Positions 44,711 to 55,256 are shown, numbered from the stretch's first letter. The stretch: 64,000 nt of DNA from Clostridia bacterium (GCA_017626365.1 JAGAIV010000040.1:62001-126000); one strand, 5' to 3'. The notes: generated by a model not told the origin, from the letters alone. Program-made: numbers and translations.

Positions 44711-47084
44711 ATGAAACTAAGTACCAATTTTGTAAAAGACTATGTTGATATCGATGTGGACGTAAAACAATTAGCAGAAGACATGACAAGCGTTGGAAAT
44801 GAATATGATAGTGCGGAAAGAATGATAAATGCAACAAAACTAATTGTAGGAGAAGTAAAAGAATGCGAAATGCATCCAGACTCTGACCATCTACATATCT
44901 GTAAAGTAGATATAGGAAGTGAGATTTTAAATATCGTATGTGGAGCACCAAATGTAAGAAAAGGGTTAAAAGTAATTGTTGCACAAACAGGAGCAGAACT
45001 TCCAGGTGGTATTACCATCAAAAAAGGAATGATAAGAGGGCAAGAATCCAATGGAATGCTTTGTTCAATGCAAGAATTAGGATTGGAAAATAAATTCTTA
45101 ACTGATGCTGATAAAAATGGAATTCATGAATTACCAGAAGATAGCAAAGTAGGAGAAGACCCAATCAAACTTTTAGAACTTGATGATGAAGTAATTGATT
45201 TTGAATTAACAGCAAACCGTGGAGATTTACTAAGCATTTTAGGAATGGCATATGAAATTGGAGCAATCTATGATAAGCCAGTAAAAGAAATGGATGTATC
45301 ATATAAGGAAAACGGTGAAAATATAAATGATGCTTTCAAACTAAATATTGCAACAGATAATTGTAGTATTTTCTTATCGAAAAAAGTAAAAAATGTAACA
45401 ATTAAAGAAAGCCCAGCTTTCATCAAAAATAGATTAATGGCATCTGGTATTAGACCAATTAATAATGTTGTAGATATTAGTAACTACGTTATGTTAGAAA
45501 CAGGCCAACCGCTACATTTCTACGATGCAGATTCTTTAAAAGGAATGTTAGAAGTAAGAATGGCAAAAGAAAATGAAAAACTAACAACCTTAGATGGAAT
45601 CCAAAGAGAGCTAAGTACAGATGATATTGTAATTTCAGATGGTGAAAGAGCAATCGGTCTTGCAGGAGTTATGGGAGGACTTGATACTGAAATTGAAGAT
45701 ACAACCAAAAATATTGTAATAGAAGCAGCTATTTTTGATAGTGTAAAAGTACGTTATACCTCTAAGAAAATACTAAGAAGTGAAGCAAGTAGCCGTTTTG
45801 AAAAAGGGCTAGATCCAAATAGAACCTATCTTGCTATCAATCGTGCTTGCCACATGCTAGAAAAATATGCTGATGCAGAAATTGTAGGTGGAATTGCAGT
45901 TTTTGATACCACTAACAAAGAAGATAAAAAAATAGATATTACATTCAAGAAAATTAACGATATATTAGGATTAGATATTCCAAAAGAAAGTGTATTAGAT
46001 GCATTTCGAAGGCTTGGATTTACTTATGAAGTAAAAGAAGATGTGATAACGGTATCTGTTCCAACAAGAAGAATAGATATTTCCATTCCAGAAGATTTAA
46101 TTGAAGAAGTAGGTCGTATTTATGGAGTAGATAATATAGAAGGTAAGCTTCCAGTTATGCCATTAAAAACAGGAAGTTATGATAGAGTGACAAGACAAAT
46201 CAGAAACAAAATGATAGATTTAGGACTAAATGAAACCTTATCCTATATATTAGTAAATGATAAAGAAGCAAAACAATTCATAAAAGACGAACAAGCTGAA
46301 ACCTTAAAACTATTAGATCCACTAACCGAAGAAAGAAATACATTAAGAGCAAGCATATTACCATCACTTTATAAAATCTATGAATATAATACGGCAAGAA
46401 ATGTAAAAGATGTATCAATTTTTGAAATAGGAAAAAGCTTTTATAAAGCTGGAGAAAACTACATAGAAGAAAGAAAACTAGGAGCATTACTTTCTGGAGA
46501 TTACTACTACGGAATTGGAACAGATAAAAAAGTAGATTTCTATATTCTAAAAGGAATTGTAGAAGAATTAATGGATTACTTAGGATATGCCGGAAGATAT
46601 AGTTTTGTTCTTCCAAAAGCGTTACCAGAAGAATTTCACCCAGGTCAAACAGCAGAAATTAATTTAAATGGGCAAATAATAGGAATAATGGGAAAAGTAC
46701 ATCCGAAAAAAACAAGTGATGATGTATTTGTAGTAGAAATTAACTTAGATAAACTACTTGAAAAAAAGACCGGAAAAATGAAATACAAAGAAATATCAAA
46801 ATATCCATCTGTTAAAAAAGATTTAGCAATGGTAGTAGGAAAAGAAACAACAAGCGAAACCATCGAAAAACAAATCAAAAAATCAGCAGGTTCCTTATTA
46901 ACAGATGTAAAAGTATTTGACGTATATACAGGTTCTAACATAGAAGAGGGTAAAAAAAGTATGGCATATTCATTAACATTCGGAGCAAAAGATAAAACAT
47001 TAACTGACGAAGAAATAAATGCGATATTAGAAAAAATCATTGCAGATTTAGAAAAAACACTTCGGAGCAGAACTTAGAAAATAA
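44711..47084 (+). CDS. pheT: Phenylalanyl-tRNA synthetase beta subunit (+1 CGG shift at the C-terminus)
   Basis: With a +1 skip at CGG 47063-47065 this is a 790-residue PheT whose last residues become TLGAELRK. Families end with F/LGAxLR, where these residues belong to the anticodon-binding ferredoxin-like domain. Without the skip the product ends TLRSRT, nearly the same length but with the wrong tail. Domain order: tRNA-binding (EMAP-like, about 40-150), B3/B4 editing (about 200-380), B5, the catalytic-like part, and FDX-ACB. This site is a useful test, as selection to keep the exact C-terminus rather than mere length would show the shift is used. Confidence 0.95.
47063..47065 (+). other. 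CGG +1 frameshift site, pheT C-terminus
   Basis: Context ctt-CGG-agc. Skipping C gives ctt-gga-gca (Leu-Gly-Ala) and a new stop at 47082-47084. The zero frame stops at 47075-47077. Confidence 0.85.
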
Positions 47085-47097
47085 TTTGATACAAGTA

Positions 47098-47126
47098 TTG
47101 ATTTTGTAAATAAAATAAAGTATAAT
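47098..47126 (+). promoter_or_regulatory. Promoter of the type III antitoxin-toxin locus
   Basis: TTGATT (47098-47103) and TATAAT (47121-47126) are 17 bases apart. Confidence 0.75.
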
Positions 47127-47163
47127 GAATATACTAACATTGATAAGTCAATTTATCAAATAA

Positions 47164-47327
47164 ATTAGGTTAGCACGAACCTTTGATACAGTTCATAAAT
47201 AAGTGCGATTTCAACATTAGGTTAGATATGAGCCTTTAGGAGTCAATCCTATAAACGAATATCCTATTGAACATTAGGTTAGAAACGAGCCTTTAGTTTT
47301 ACTATAAACGAGTTTCCTGAAAAATTA
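47164..47327 (+). ncRNA. ToxI-like RNA antitoxin: three imperfect tandem repeats
   Basis: Three units begin at 47164, 47216 and 47273 (about 52, 57 and 54 nt). Each starts attaggttag, followed by a near-repeat of gagcctttag and, in two units, ataaacga.tt-like ends. No ORF is present. The array lies between a good promoter and a terminator just before a ToxN-like gene. This is the standard layout of type III toxin-antitoxins, in which each repeat is cut out and folds as a pseudoknot that wraps the toxin. Confidence 0.8.
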
Positions 47328-47362
47328 AATAGGGGGTACTAAAAAAGTACTCCCTATTTTAG
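47326..47362 (+). terminator. Terminator between antitoxin repeats and toxin
   Basis: aaatagggggtact and agtactccctatttt pair around an A loop. As in toxIN loci, partial readthrough would set the RNA:toxin ratio. Confidence 0.75.
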
Positions 47363-47375
47363 TTAGGAGGAATCA

Positions 47376-47906
47376 ATGAAGGAAAGTAAGAAAATGAAAT
47401 TAGGAAAATTAAATTTTTATATAATAGATAATAAGTATATTGGTTATTTAAGTCAATTTGATAAACATATTGCTTATAATAAAAATGAAAAGAGACCATA
47501 CATAGGAGTAGTAATTGTTGTGGAAGAACATTATTATTTTGCACCTTTATTTTCTCCGAAGCAAAAGCATAAAACATATAAAAACAATTTATCTTTTTTT
47601 AGAATTGTTAATGCAAAAACAAAAAGTGAATTAGGAATCATCAGATTTTCAGATATGATACCAGTGCCTCAAGAAAGTGTTTATTTAATTGATATAAAAA
47701 ACAAAAGTTATGGATATAAAAGATTACTATCAGAACAATATTCTTATATTAATATGCTGGAAAATAGACAAAAAATCATGGATAAAGCTGAAAAAATCTA
47801 TAATATAGTTATTGGAAATAATAAAGGAAAAATGGCTAAGTTTTATAAAGACTTAAGTTGCGATTTTAAATTATTAGAAGAAAAATGTCTAGAATATAAA
47901 AAATAA
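47376..47906 (+). CDS. Type III toxin-antitoxin system ToxN/AbiQ family endoribonuclease
   Basis: This 176-residue protein is typical of ToxN/AbiQ length. The start LGKLNFYIIDNKYIGYLSQF, then RPYIGVVIVVEEHYYFAPLF with SPKQKH, and later IIRFSDMIPVPQESVYLIDI match the ToxN pattern (Y-I-x-Y-L-x-x-F-D; I-G-V-V/L; Y-x-A-P-L-x-S-P-K). ToxN cuts RNA and is held inactive by the repeated RNA upstream, giving phage defence or plasmid stability. RBS taggagg is strong. No in-phase CGG is present. Confidence 0.88.
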   Translation: MKESKKMKLGKLNFYIIDNKYIGYLSQFDKHIAYNKNEKRPYIGVVIVVEEHYYFAPLFSPKQKHKTYKNNLSFFRIVNAKTKSELGIIRFSDMIPVPQESVYLIDIKNKSYGYKRLLSEQYSYINMLENRQKIMDKAEKIYNIVIGNNKGKMAKFYKDLSCDFKLLEEKCLEYKK

Positions 47907-47972
47907 GTTCTAAAATACTATATTCAAATATTACTATATATGATAGAATGAGTAAGAAAAGAGGAGAGTTAA

Positions 47973-48788
47973 ATGGATAAAAGACCAATTGGAATATTTG
48001 ATTCTGGCGTTGGAGGAATGACAGTTCTAGCAGAAATAAAGAAACGTTTTCCCAATGAAGATTTAATTTATTTAGGGGATACTAAAAATTTTCCTTATGG
48101 AGATAAATCGAGAGAAACAATTATAAAACTTGCTACGAAATGTGCTGGATTTTTAATCAGCCAAGATGTAAAACTAATCGTAATAGCTTGCGGAACGGCG
48201 ACAAGCCAAGCATTAGAAGAATTAAAAAAAATATATAAAGTACCAATAGTAGGAATTATTACGCCAACGATTATTAATATTAAAAGAAATACAAATCCAA
48301 GCAAAGAAACAAGGGTAGGAGTTATTGCAACAGAAGGAACTATCAGAAGTAATAAATGGGAAGAAGAATTATTACAGGAAATAGAAAATGTAAAAGTTTT
48401 TAATAAAGCATGTCCATTACTTGCACCAATGGCAGAACAAGGCTGGACGACCAACAATGTAGCAAAAGAAGCAATTAAAGAATACATGAAACCATTTATT
48501 GATAAAAAACTAGACAAAATAATTCTTGGTTGTACACACTATCCTTTGTTTAAAGAACTAATTCAAAAAGAATTAGGAAACGACGTAGAAATTATCAATA
48601 CAGGGGAAAAAATAGCAGATTATTTAGAAGAATATCTTGTAAATGAGGATATAGAAAATAGTAAAAATCATGATGGTGAATGTAGTTATTATCTAACCGA
48701 TACAGAGTGTAATTTCATACAAGTTGCTAGTAGATTATTACAAGATAAAGAGATACGAAATAATATACAAAAAATGAATATAGAGTAA
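47973..48788 (+). CDS. murI: Glutamate racemase
   Basis: This 271-residue enzyme makes D-Glu for peptidoglycan. It starts RPIGIFDSGVGGMTVLAEI, then YLGDTKNFPYG. The two catalytic Cys lie in IVIACGTATSQALEEL and ILGCTHYPLF. It is full length with RBS gaggag. A terminator follows. Confidence 0.96.
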   Translation: MDKRPIGIFDSGVGGMTVLAEIKKRFPNEDLIYLGDTKNFPYGDKSRETIIKLATKCAGFLISQDVKLIVIACGTATSQALEELKKIYKVPIVGIITPTIINIKRNTNPSKETRVGVIATEGTIRSNKWEEELLQEIENVKVFNKACPLLAPMAEQGWTTNNVAKEAIKEYMKPFIDKKLDKIILGCTHYPLFKELIQKELGNDVEIINTGEKIADYLEEYLVNEDIENSKNHDGECSYYLTDTECNFIQVASRLLQDKEIRNNIQKMNIE

Positions 48789-48818
48789 AAATAGGTCGCA
48801 TGCTATGCGACCTATTTT
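48787..48818 (+). terminator. Terminator after murI
   Basis: aaaataggtcgcat and atgcgacctatttt form a perfect stem. Confidence 0.85.
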
Positions 48819-48891
48819 AAAAAAATTAAGAATAAATAAAACAAATTCTAATATAAATTAGTATAAACTAATTTAAAGGGGAGTTTGATAT

Positions 48892-49488
48892 ATGAAAAAG
48901 ATATTATCTTTTATGATGATTTTTACTCTTATTTTTTGTAGTATTACTCCAGTATTTGCAGCAGATGAATATAGTTTTGATTTGCAATATACAGGCAATA
49001 TTATAAAAAATATAGAAAAGGATGCAGTTGTAATACTAAAAGGAGTAAATGCACCAGTGCATACTAATGTACAAATTAAAGTAGAAATTACAGGTCCTGC
49101 TACACCAAAGTTACTTGCTACTGATTCAACAGGGGTAGAACACGATATTGCTCAGCTTGGATACTGGGGACCACCATCCGGATTTGCAGTAGGAGGGGAT
49201 TTTGAAAATAAAACGCCAATTAAAGCAACTTTTACAGAAGAAGGTTCCTATACAATTAAGCTAACCTTAGTAGATGTAACTAATTCAAATGCAGTAATTA
49301 CTACAAGAACCTTCAATTTAGAAGTATATGAAGATGTAACACCAGTAAATAATGTTGTAGAAAATAACATAGTAGAAGAATTACCAAAAACAGGAACAAG
49401 TATATGGGAATATGCAGCATATATTGTTACATTAAGCATTGTTTTATGGGGAATTGGTATGTATTTGAATAAAAGAAAAATAGCATAA
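48892..49488 (+). CDS. LPXTG cell-wall-anchored protein
   Basis: This 198-residue protein has a signal peptide (about 1-23, cut after VFAAD), one Ig-like beta domain (about 30-150), a Val/Asn/Glu stretch, the sortase motif LPKTG, a membrane helix and a KRK tail. It would be anchored to the wall by sortase. A sortase gene lies about 0.9 kb downstream. The function of the outer domain is unknown. Confidence 0.88.
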   Translation: MKKILSFMMIFTLIFCSITPVFAADEYSFDLQYTGNIIKNIEKDAVVILKGVNAPVHTNVQIKVEITGPATPKLLATDSTGVEHDIAQLGYWGPPSGFAVGGDFENKTPIKATFTEEGSYTIKLTLVDVTNSNAVITTRTFNLEVYEDVTPVNNVVENNIVEELPKTGTSIWEYAAYIVTLSIVLWGIGMYLNKRKIA

Positions 49489-49557
49489 ATAACAGATTGA
49501 CAAACGATAAAAAGAACAATATAATAAATTCAAACAAAAGAAAGAGGGGAAAAACAA

Positions 49558-50295
49558 ATGGAAAAAGAGAAGAAAGTTACAAAAAAAGAAAAAGTACAAA
49601 CAAAAAAGAAAGACGTTAAGGTAGAAGAAAAAGAGAAAAAGCAACATGTGGGTTTGACAATAATAGGAATTATTTTCCTTATCATAGTTGTATGCTTTAT
49701 AATAGTGACTTTAAGAAAATTTTATATTTTAAACACATATGCAATTGCAACGAAAGAATATATGAAAAAAGATAATTATAGTATGACGGTATATTCAAGT
49801 CAATCAAATGGAGAGTGGACAAATGCAAAATCTTATTATAAAGATGGAAAAGAAGTATTTATAACAGTACCAAAAGAAGGTAGAATGTTATATTCATATA
49901 AAGAAGGAAAAGAAAGAATTATTAGAATAGATAGTGATGGAAATAAAGTAGCTATGGTTACTCATGATGAAGAAATAGGAGTTAATGGACCAAGAATAAT
50001 GAGTGCATTCGGAAACGATATGACAGTATGGCAGAATTTATTATTATCTTTAACAACAAGCATTACAGAAGAGGAATGTAATGGAAAAGACTGTTATAAA
50101 GTAAATTTACAAGGAATGAAAGTTTGGATTGATAAAGAAAGTTATTTAGATATAAGAATGAGTAATGGATATATAAAAAACAGCGATGGAACAGAAGAAC
50201 CAATGATTACAAATTATGAATATGAATTTGGAAATGTTACCGATGAACAAGTCGCAAAGCCAGATTTAACAGGATATAAAATACAAGAAAGATAA
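49558..50295 (+). CDS. Membrane-anchored extracytoplasmic protein
   Basis: This is a 245-residue protein with a Lys/Glu-rich cytosolic N-terminus (about 1-28), one membrane helix (about 32-55) and an outside domain. The domain has YSMTVYSSQSNGEWTNAKSY and later NGKDCYKVNLQGMKVWIDKE. This resembles LolA/LppX-like outer lipoprotein sensors or germination-linked domains only in general style. I do not recognise it. It lies between an LPXTG protein and a sortase, so a cell-surface role is likely. Confidence 0.65.
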   Translation: MEKEKKVTKKEKVQTKKKDVKVEEKEKKQHVGLTIIGIIFLIIVVCFIIVTLRKFYILNTYAIATKEYMKKDNYSMTVYSSQSNGEWTNAKSYYKDGKEVFITVPKEGRMLYSYKEGKERIIRIDSDGNKVAMVTHDEEIGVNGPRIMSAFGNDMTVWQNLLLSLTTSITEEECNGKDCYKVNLQGMKVWIDKESYLDIRMSNGYIKNSDGTEEPMITNYEYEFGNVTDEQVAKPDLTGYKIQER

Positions 50296-50372
50296 AATAA
50301 AGAACACACAAATTTAGTAAAAAAAGCATAGATAAATTCTTAAAATCATAAAATGAGTTTGAGAGGTTATTT

Positions 50373-51029
50373 ATGAAAGCTAAAATTGTGTGTTTTAAGT
50401 TATCTAAAACAGTAAATATCTTAATACTAATTATCATATTACAAATTATATTTATCTTATTTCAAATAAAAGAATTAAGAGAAGAGAGAAACTTTAATCA
50501 GATACAAGAAAGTGTTAATGAAATAGAAAATAAAACCGAGGTTATCCAAAATGAAGTTAACCATGAAATAGAGCAAAATGTTATAAAGCAAGAAGTAAAA
50601 AAAGAATATGAAACAATGCCAAGCGAAAAGAAAGGATTTAAAATCATTGGAAAAATTACAATACCAAAATTAAATTTAGATACCTATATTTTATCAGAAA
50701 CAACAACAAAAGCACTAAAAGTATCTGTTACAAAATTATATGGACCAAATATAAACGAAGTAGGAAACTTCTGCATTGCTGGTCATAATTATCGTAATAA
50801 TAAAATGTTTGGTGGAATTAAGAAATTAGAAAAGGGAGATAAAATCATATTAACAGATACCTATGGAGATAGTGTGACCTATGAAGTATATGAAAACTAC
50901 CAAACAGATCCAAAAGATGTTAGTTCCCTAAACCAAGAAACAAAGGGAGATAGAGAAGTAACGTTAATCACATGCACAGCAGGTGCAATAAAGCGAGTAA
51001 TTGTAAAAGCAGTGGAGGTGTATGATTAA
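50373..51029 (+). CDS. Sortase family transpeptidase
   Basis: This 218-residue protein has an N-terminal membrane helix (about 14-32), a coiled linker, and a sortase domain starting GKITIPKLNLDTYIL. The catalytic His lies in IAGHNYRNNKMF, and the Cys with Arg in TLITCTAGAIKRVIVKA. It likely anchors the LPKTG protein encoded upstream. The class (D or B-like) cannot be settled by eye. RBS tgagaggtt is modest. Confidence 0.88.
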   Translation: MKAKIVCFKLSKTVNILILIIILQIIFILFQIKELREERNFNQIQESVNEIENKTEVIQNEVNHEIEQNVIKQEVKKEYETMPSEKKGFKIIGKITIPKLNLDTYILSETTTKALKVSVTKLYGPNINEVGNFCIAGHNYRNNKMFGGIKKLEKGDKIILTDTYGDSVTYEVYENYQTDPKDVSSLNQETKGDREVTLITCTAGAIKRVIVKAVEVYD

Positions 51030-51130
51030 TAAAATTTTTGACAAGATATGACAAAATAATTGTTAAAATAACTTTGGTTTGATATAATCAAGCTAAAGTT
51101 ATTTTAAGATAAGAAAGGACTGAAAAATTT

Positions 51131-51616
51131 ATGGAAGAAAATAAACAATGTTGCAAAAATTGCGGAAAAGATGAAGAGCTAGAAAAAATATTATGGGTAT
51201 ATAAACAAGATAAAGATAATTTGATACAGATTTTAAATGATGTGCAGGAGCATTACGGATATATTCCAAAACATGCGCAAATTGCCATATCTGAATACTT
51301 AAATATTCCAATGGCAGAGATTTATGGAGTTATTACTTTTTATGCTAGATTTACCCTAAAACCAAAAGGAAAATATCATATTGCCGTATGTTTAGGAACA
51401 GCCTGCTATGTAAAGGGTTCCCAAAAGATTATGGATCGATTAGAGGAAAAACTTGGTATTAAAGCGGGAGAAACTACGCAAGATGGAAAATTCTCGATTG
51501 AGGCAACAAGATGTGTTGGAGCTTGTGGACTTGCACCAGTATTTACTGTTAATGGAGAAGTATATGGGAAAGCGACTGTTCAAAAATTAGATAAAGTATT
51601 AGATGAATTGAAATAG
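51131..51616 (+). CDS. hydC: NAD-reducing hydrogenase subunit HydC / NuoE-like
   Basis: This 161-residue thioredoxin-like [2Fe-2S] protein is full length. It has QIAISEYLNIPMAEIYGVIT, and the cluster ligands are CLGTACYVKG (CxxxxC) and CVGACGLAP (CxxxC). It starts with CCKNCGKDEE, a Cys-rich extension. It is the small subunit feeding electrons from NADH or ferredoxin. It is first of three genes forming a HydC-HydB-HydA set; RBS gaaagga. Confidence 0.93.
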   Translation: MEENKQCCKNCGKDEELEKILWVYKQDKDNLIQILNDVQEHYGYIPKHAQIAISEYLNIPMAEIYGVITFYARFTLKPKGKYHIAVCLGTACYVKGSQKIMDRLEEKLGIKAGETTQDGKFSIEATRCVGACGLAPVFTVNGEVYGKATVQKLDKVLDELK

Positions 51617-51627
51617 GAGGTGTTGGA

Positions 51628-53489
51628 ATGAAGACACTAGAAGAAATTGGAGAAATTAGAGAGAAAAAAAGAAGAGAGTTAGAGTTAAGAGTAAATACTA
51701 AATTAGATACGAGAGAAAAACACATTTTAGTATGTCATGGAACAGGGTGTACCTCTTCAAAATCACCAGAGATTCTAGAGAATTTTAGAAGAATTTTAAA
51801 AGAAAAAAATATTGAAAATGTAAGAGTCATTAAAACTGGTTGTTTTGGGCTTTGTGCAAAAGGACCAATCGTAATTATAAGACCAGAAGATACGTTTTAT
51901 GCCATGGTAAAGCCAGAAGATTGCGAAGAAATTATTGAAAAACATATTCAAAATGGTGAAATAGTAGAACGATTATTATGCAAAGATATAGATGGAAGTA
52001 AGGTAAAAAGTTTAGATGAATTAAACTTCTATAAAAAACAAAAAAGGATTGCTCTTAAAAATTGTGGAGTCATTAACCCAGAAGATATTGATGAATACAT
52101 AGCTTTTGATGGATATTTAGCATTAGAAAAAGTGCTAAAAGAAATGTCACCAGAAGAAGTAATTGAAGTAGTAAAAGCATCACGGACTTCGTGGACGTGG
52201 TGGAGCAGGATTTCCTACAGGAAAGAAATGGGAGTTAACTAGAGCTTCCGAAGAAAAACAAAAATATGTAGTGTGTAACGCAGATGAAGGAGACCCAGGA
52301 GCCTTCATGGATAGAAGTATCTTAGAAGGAGACCCACATAGTGTTATTGAAGCAATGGCGATTGCGGCATATGCCATAGGAGCAGATAAAGGATATATTT
52401 ATGTAAGAGCAGAATATCCAATTGCTGTGAAAAGATTTGATATTGCTTTAAAACAGGCAGAAGAATATGGAATTTTAGGAAAGAACATTTTTGGAACCGA
52501 CTTTAGTTTTGATATTGAAATCCGTTTAGGAGCAGGAGCATTTGTCTGCGGAGAAGAAACGGCTTTATTAGAATCCATAGAAGGAAGACGTGGTCAGCCA
52601 AGAGTAAAACCACCATATCCGGCTGTAAGCGGATTATGGGGAAAACCAACCCTAATTAATAACGTAGAAACCTATGCTAATATTGCACAAATTATTTTAA
52701 AAGGGGCAGATTGGTATTCTTCAATTGGAACCCAAACTTCCAAAGGAACCAAGGTATTTGCTTTAGGAGGAAATGTAAACAATGTTGGTTTAGTAGAAGT
52801 TCCAATGGGAACAACTCTTCGTGAAATTATCTACGATATTGGTGGAGGAATTCCAAATGGAAGAGAATTTAAAGCGGCTCAAACGGGAGGACCTTCACGG
52901 AGGATGTATTCCAAGAGAGCATTTAGATACACCAATTGATTATGAATCGTTAAAAGAAATTGGTTCAATGATGGGCTCAGGAGGACTGATTGTGATGGAC
53001 GACACGAAATGTATGGTATGCCTTGCAAAATTCTACTTAGAATTTACAGTAGACGAATCTTGTGGTAAATGTACTCCTTGTAGAATTGGAACCAAAAGAA
53101 TGTTAGAAATATTAGAAAGAATTTGTAATGGAGAAGGTAGCGAACTAGATATCTATAAACTAGAAAAGCTAGCAATTAATATTAAAAATGCAAGTATTTG
53201 TGGACTAGGACAAAGCGCACCAAATCCAGTACTAAGCACAATCAAATACTTTAGAGAAGAATATAGACAGCACGTTCTAGAAAAAGAATGTAAAGCACTA
53301 GAATGTAAAGCAATGGCAAAAATCACAATTCATCCCGAAAAGTGCAAGGCTTGCGGATTATGCCAAAAGAATTGCCCAGTTGGTGCAATCAAAGGAGAAG
53401 GAAGAGAAACAAGAGTCATTGACCAAGACAAATGTATAAAATGTGGAACTTGTTTAACTACTTGCCCATTTAAAGCAATTGGAAATTAG
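51628..53489 (+). CDS. hydB: NAD-reducing hydrogenase subunit HydB / NuoF-like (two +1 CGG shifts)
   Basis: Two +1 skips, at CGG 52183-52185 and CGG 52898-52900, join three frames into one 619-residue protein, normal for HydB/HndC. Domains in order: N-terminal [2Fe-2S] thioredoxin-like ([10 protein letters not shown]), then the FMN/NADH part where the first junction reads [18 protein letters not shown] (the family's invariant Gly-rich loop). [19 protein letters not shown] and the SLBB region follow, and the second junction reads [13 protein letters not shown]. The [4Fe-4S] site is [12 protein letters not shown], and two C-terminal ferredoxin clusters follow ([24 protein letters not shown]). 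Both shifts restore invariant residues. Confidence 0.95.
52183..52185 (+). other. CGG +1 frameshift site, hydB (first)
   Basis: Context tca-CGG-act. Skipping C gives tca-gga-ctt (Ser-Gly-Leu) in the FMN-binding SGLRGRGG loop. Confidence 0.92.
52898..52900 (+). other. CGG +1 frameshift site, hydB (second)
   Basis: Context tca-CGG-agg. Skipping C gives tca-gga-gga (Ser-Gly-Gly) in the conserved PSGGCIP segment. Confidence 0.92.
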
Positions 53490-53503
53490 AAAGGAGGAAA
53501 ACT

Positions 53504-55256
53504 ATGACAGAGGAATTTGTAAACTTAACTATTGATGGGATAGAAGTAAAAGCAAAAAAAGGAATGACCATATTAGAAGCAGCAAAACAAGCAGAAATTG
53601 ATATTCCAACCTTATGTTTTTTAAAAGACATTAACGAGGTTGGAGATTGTAGAATGTGTATTGTAGAAGTAGAAGGAAGACGTGGGTTTGCTACTTCTTG
53701 CATTCAAAAAGTAGAAGAAGGAATGGTTGTAAAAACAAATACACCAAATGTACTAGAAGCAAGACATGTAATTTTAGATTTAATTGTTTCAAACCATGCA
53801 AAAGATTGCTTAACGTGTACAAGGTCTCGGAAATTGTGAATTACAAAATTTATGTGTGAAATTTAATATTCAAAATATTGAATTTGAGGGAGAAAGAACC
53901 GAACACAAAGTAGATGATTTATCGCCATCCATTGTAAGAGATTTTAATAAATGTATCTTGTGTAGAAGATGTGTGGCAGCTTGTAAAAATGTACAAAAAA
54001 TAGGTGCTATTGATTGCATTAATCGAGGATTTAAATCCTGTATTTCAACGGTAGGAGACCATAGCTTAAACGACGTAAACTGTACTTTCTGCGGCCAATG
54101 TATAGAGGCTTGCCCAACAGGAGCTTTACATGAAAAAGAAAGTATTGATGATGTATGGGTAAAACTAAAAGACCCAGATACCCATGTGGTAGTACAAACA
54201 GCTCCTGCAGTAAGAGTTGCATTAGGAGAAGAATTTAGAATGGAGATTGGAACTAATGTAACAGGCAAAATGGTAACAGCCTTAAAACGTTTAGGATTTG
54301 ATAAAGTATTTGATACGAATACCGGAGCAGATTTTACCATTATGGAGGAAGCAAATGAATTTGTAGAACGAATCCAAAATAACGGCGTTCTTCCAATGAT
54401 TACTTCTTGTAGCCCAGGTTGGGTAAAATATATTGAAATGAATTACCCAGAATTGTTACCGCATTTATCAACTTGCAAATCGCCACACCAAATGTTTGGT
54501 GCAGTAATCAAAACATATTATGCCCAAAAAGAAGGAATTGATCCTAATAAAATTTATGTGGTATCGGTTATGCCATGTATTGCAAAAAAATTTGAAAGAC
54601 AAAGAAACCAAATGCAAAATAATGGATTATATGATGTGGATGCTGTGCTTACAACGAGAGAATTAGCAAGAATGATAAAGCAAGCAAATATTGAATTTAC
54701 TAAATTAGAAGACAGTAACTTTGATGACCCAATGGGAGAAGCAACAGGAGCTGCAGCTATTTTTGGAACAACCGGTGGAGTTATGGAGGCAGCATTAAGA
54801 ACAGCACAAGACACCTTAACAGGAAAAAGCTTAGAAAAAATTGATTTTGAGGCAGTTCGTGGAGGAGATGGCATAAAAAGAGCAACCGTAAACATTGCAG
54901 GAAATGATGTAAATGTAATAGCAGCAAGCGGGCTTGCCAATGCTCAAACAATAATGGAAGAAATCAAAAGCGGAAAAGCAGATTATCAATTTGTAGAAAT
55001 TATGGCATGCCCAGGTGGATGCGTAATGGGTGGAGGTCAACCAATCAAAAGTTCAAAAATTAGAAGAGAAGTAGATGTAAGAGCGCTAAGAGCAAATGCT
55101 CTATACTCGATTGATGAAAAAAGTGTTATTCGTAAATCACACGAAAACCCAGTTATTAAAAAAATATACAAAGAATTCTTAGAAAAACCAGGAAGCCATA
55201 TAGCACATGAATTATTACATACAAGTTATGAAAAAAGAGAAAAATACAACATATAA
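53504..55256 (+). CDS. hydA: [FeFe] hydrogenase catalytic subunit HydA (one +1 CGG shift)
   Basis: With a +1 skip at CGG 53828-53830 this is one 583-residue HydA/HndD-like enzyme that makes or uses H2. Domains: N-terminal [2Fe-2S] (TLCFLKDINEVGDCRMCIV), the His-cluster and junction region KDCLTCTRSGNCELQNLC (families have NGNCELQ), and two [4Fe-4S] motifs (CILCRRCVAACK, CTFCGQCIEACP). The H-cluster has TSCSPGWVKYIE (L1, with Ser in place of the second Cys of TSCCPxW, as in many HydA), MPCIAKKFE (L2) and MACPGGCVMGGGQP (L3). Unshifted translation would make only the first 110 residues. It is last in the operon; a bidirectional terminator follows. Confidence 0.96.
53828..53830 (+). other. CGG +1 frameshift site, hydA
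   Basis: Context tct-CGG-aaa. Skipping C gives tct-gga-aat (Ser-Gly-Asn) next to cluster Cys. The zero frame stops three codons later. Confidence 0.92.

Noticed and set aside
47164-47327. CRISPR array
   Set aside because: There are only three imperfect units with no separate unique spacers and no cas genes; the layout fits a type III antitoxin RNA.
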